Below the pieces are notes generated by a model. It was not told where the DNA came from. It ran no database searches and worked only from the letters and a program-made list of their open reading frames with translations. From the NCBI GenBank assembly GCA_902475645.1, contig CABSAH010000027.1, forward strand, positions 1 to 14,231: DNA of 14,231 bases. The letters run 5' to 3'. Shown piece by piece: positions 13,068 to 14,231 of the stretch (the stretch's first letter is position 1; each line of letters starts with the position of its first letter). This DNA is from an uncultured Christensenellaceae bacterium (GTDB lineage Bacteria; Bacillota; Clostridia; Christensenellales; CAG-138). The translations under genes and the position numbers were made by a program.

Positions 13068-14090
13068 ATGAAGAGTGCGGATTTTATTAACGAATGCGCA
13101 ATGCGCGGCATGGCCACGGGACAGGCGGCCGCGTTCGGAACGGCAAAAGGCGTGCCGTTTACGGTAAGCATTGCCACCGCAAAACGCCTGAACATTTCAT
13201 TCGTGCTGGATAGGCAGCTTGCCGCCGATGAAAAAACGGCAATGGGCAGCGCACTAAGCTTTGCCGGAATAAACGGCAAGGCAAACGGATACGCCGTAAA
13301 CGTAAGGGTTAACATTGATAAGGATACGGAAGCCGCCGCCGCTGTGGACGCCGTGCTTGCCGCGGCGGATGCCGCCGTTGAAGCGGGCCGCAGGGTTGGC
13401 ATAAACTTCGGCACGGTATGCCCGTACTGCTCTCGCACGGATACGGATGCGGTGATGTACTGCGAACAGCGCGGCGCAATACCCGCAGGCTACCGCGCGG
13501 TGCATACGGAATGCGCAAGCGCCATGCGCAATTCCGCAGACGAGGCCAAGGCGAAAGACGAGGGCAATTATTTCACCGGCATAATCGGCGCAATTATAGG
13601 CGCGCTGCTCGGCATAGCGCTGAACATAGCCGTTATATTCGGCACGGAAAGGATATACGCCATTCTGTGCGCGCTTATACCGTTTCTCGCGTTTTACGGA
13701 TATAAGCTGCTAAAGGGCCGCATGAATTCGTTCGCCATAGTCATAAGCATAATCTGCGCCGTGCTGGGCGCATTAGCACTCACGTTCGGAGTGGACATTG
13801 CGGACAGCATGATAAATTACGATTACACGTTTGGAGAAGCCATACTTGTAACGCAATACGGCCTTGCGGAAGTGCCTGAATACGCGGACTATATCATTTC
13901 AAACCTGTTGCAGGATTTGCTGTTTGTAGGGCTTGGCGTGCTGTGCTGCATAGGGGTACTTAGGAGGAACACAAACTCCGGCAAGGCTGCATATGCAGGC
14001 AGCCTTTATGCCACGCTGCGCATGAAGGACGGCTCCCTGCCCGCGGTTTGCGCCGATACCGTTGACGATACGGCAAGCCGCGGCGTATAG
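13068..14090 (+). CDS. Unknown zinc-ribbon-like membrane protein
   Basis: I do not recognise the family of this 340-aa protein. Residues 1-165 look soluble and cytoplasmic, Ala-rich, with an alternating strand/helix pattern (FTVSIATAKRLNISFVLD, YAVNVRVNIDKD, then an Ala-rich helix 88-108). Next is a possible metal-binding unit: CPYC (Cys118, Cys121), Cys132 and HTEC (His146, Cys149). Four hydrophobic segments follow at about 168-191, 196-214, 220-241 and 280-297, then a short soluble tail. The hydF stop is 17 nt away and AGAGG precedes the ATG, and a strong terminator follows, so it is the last gene of the hyd operon. A link to hydrogenase biogenesis is inferred from position only; it could equally be an unrelated passenger. 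Start choice is well supported by spacing. Confidence 0.8.
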   Translation: MKSADFINECAMRGMATGQAAAFGTAKGVPFTVSIATAKRLNISFVLDRQLAADEKTAMGSALSFAGINGKANGYAVNVRVNIDKDTEAAAAVDAVLAAADAAVEAGRRVGINFGTVCPYCSRTDTDAVMYCEQRGAIPAGYRAVHTECASAMRNSADEAKAKDEGNYFTGIIGAIIGALLGIALNIAVIFGTERIYAILCALIPFLAFYGYKLLKGRMNSFAIVISIICAVLGALALTFGVDIADSMINYDYTFGEAILVTQYGLAEVPEYADYIISNLLQDLLFVGLGVLCCIGVLRRNTNSGKAAYAGSLYATLRMKDGSLPAVCADTVDDTASRGV

Positions 14091-14112
14091 GCACAATATT
14101 TTTGATTAAAGC

Positions 14113-14137
14113 AAAGGAGGCTGTATAGCCTCTTTTT
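14113..14137 (+). terminator. Intrinsic terminator of hyd operon
   Basis: GAGGCT-GTAT-AGCCTC (14117-14132) is a perfect stem followed by TTTTT, and the flanking AAAG/T-run extends the pairing. It lies 22 nt after the last stop codon. The remaining 94 bases to the window end hold TATAAT- and TATACT-like sequences (14169-14174, 14182-14187) but no convincing gene or complete promoter. Confidence 0.9.
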
Positions 14138-14231
14138 ATTGTGAAAATATAAATTTATGGAAGAACGGTATAATCATGTGTTATACTCTATGCGGTGCTA
14201 TATGACCGCGACGGCTGATTAACCGCGCGGC

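Noticed and set aside
14140..14187. Complete promoter at the right edge
   Set aside because: TATAAT and TATACT are present but no -35 at 16-19 nt; the nearest TTGTGA is about 24 nt from the first.
14157..14222. 21-codon open frame at the right edge (plus strand)
   Set aside because: No Shine-Dalgarno, no recognisable sequence, and overlaps TATAAT-like bases; more likely an upstream region of a gene outside the window.

Overview
The window looks like the chromosome of an anaerobic, probably gut-associated Bacillota of the class Clostridia. The grounds are the gene families (a YkrK-type DUF1836 protein, a TM1266-type hydrogenase regulator, hydE/hydG/hydF, and a selenium operon with stand-alone TusA and DUF3343 proteins), purine-rich Shine-Dalgarno sites close to most starts, sigma-A-like promoters, and an intergenic repeat style I associate with gut Clostridia. 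Genus is not resolved. Coding DNA is fairly GC-rich, yet isoleucine is mostly encoded by ATA.

Layout. (1) 1-886 is a non-coding mosaic of four intergenic repeat types in nine copies. (2) 943-6019, minus strand, is a compact selenium/selenocysteine locus transcribed toward the repeats: yedE (Se/S-type transporter) - tusA-like carrier - DUF3343 carrier - selA - selB - selC (tRNA-Sec, UCA anticodon). Gene junctions overlap by 4 nt at tusA/DUF3343 and at selA/selB, selC has its own promoter-like sequence, and a hairpin follows it. (3) 6020-6298 holds the sel operon promoter region with two inverted repeats, and the glmS terminator. (4) glmS (6299-8125, minus) is separated by a 217-bp divergent control region from (5) a DUF1836 gene (8343-8894, plus). 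(6) 8942-14137, plus strand, is an [FeFe]-hydrogenase maturation operon: TM1266-type regulator - hydE - hydG - hydF - an undescribed zinc-ribbon-like membrane protein, ended by an intrinsic terminator.

How the genes work together. The selenium locus would import a selenium or sulfur species (YedE), hand it on through persulfide/selenide-type carriers (TusA-like and DUF3343), make Sec-tRNA (SelA on SelC) and deliver it to the ribosome (SelB). The selenophosphate synthase gene selD is not in the window, and I see no selenoprotein gene here. The hyd operon makes the SAM-dependent enzymes and scaffold that build the 2Fe subcluster of the H-cluster; no structural hydrogenase gene is present.

Most interesting: the 5' leader of the hyd operon (about 8942-9058) can form two mutually exclusive hairpins, one an intrinsic terminator placed only 7 nt before the Shine-Dalgarno of the first gene, which is the architecture of a riboswitch or attenuator. 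I do not recognise the class. Second is the co-oriented last gene of the operon, a four-helix membrane protein with a CxxC...HxxC motif. Also worth a look are the inverted repeats embedded in the sel and glmS/DUF1836 promoter regions and the structured repeat mosaic.
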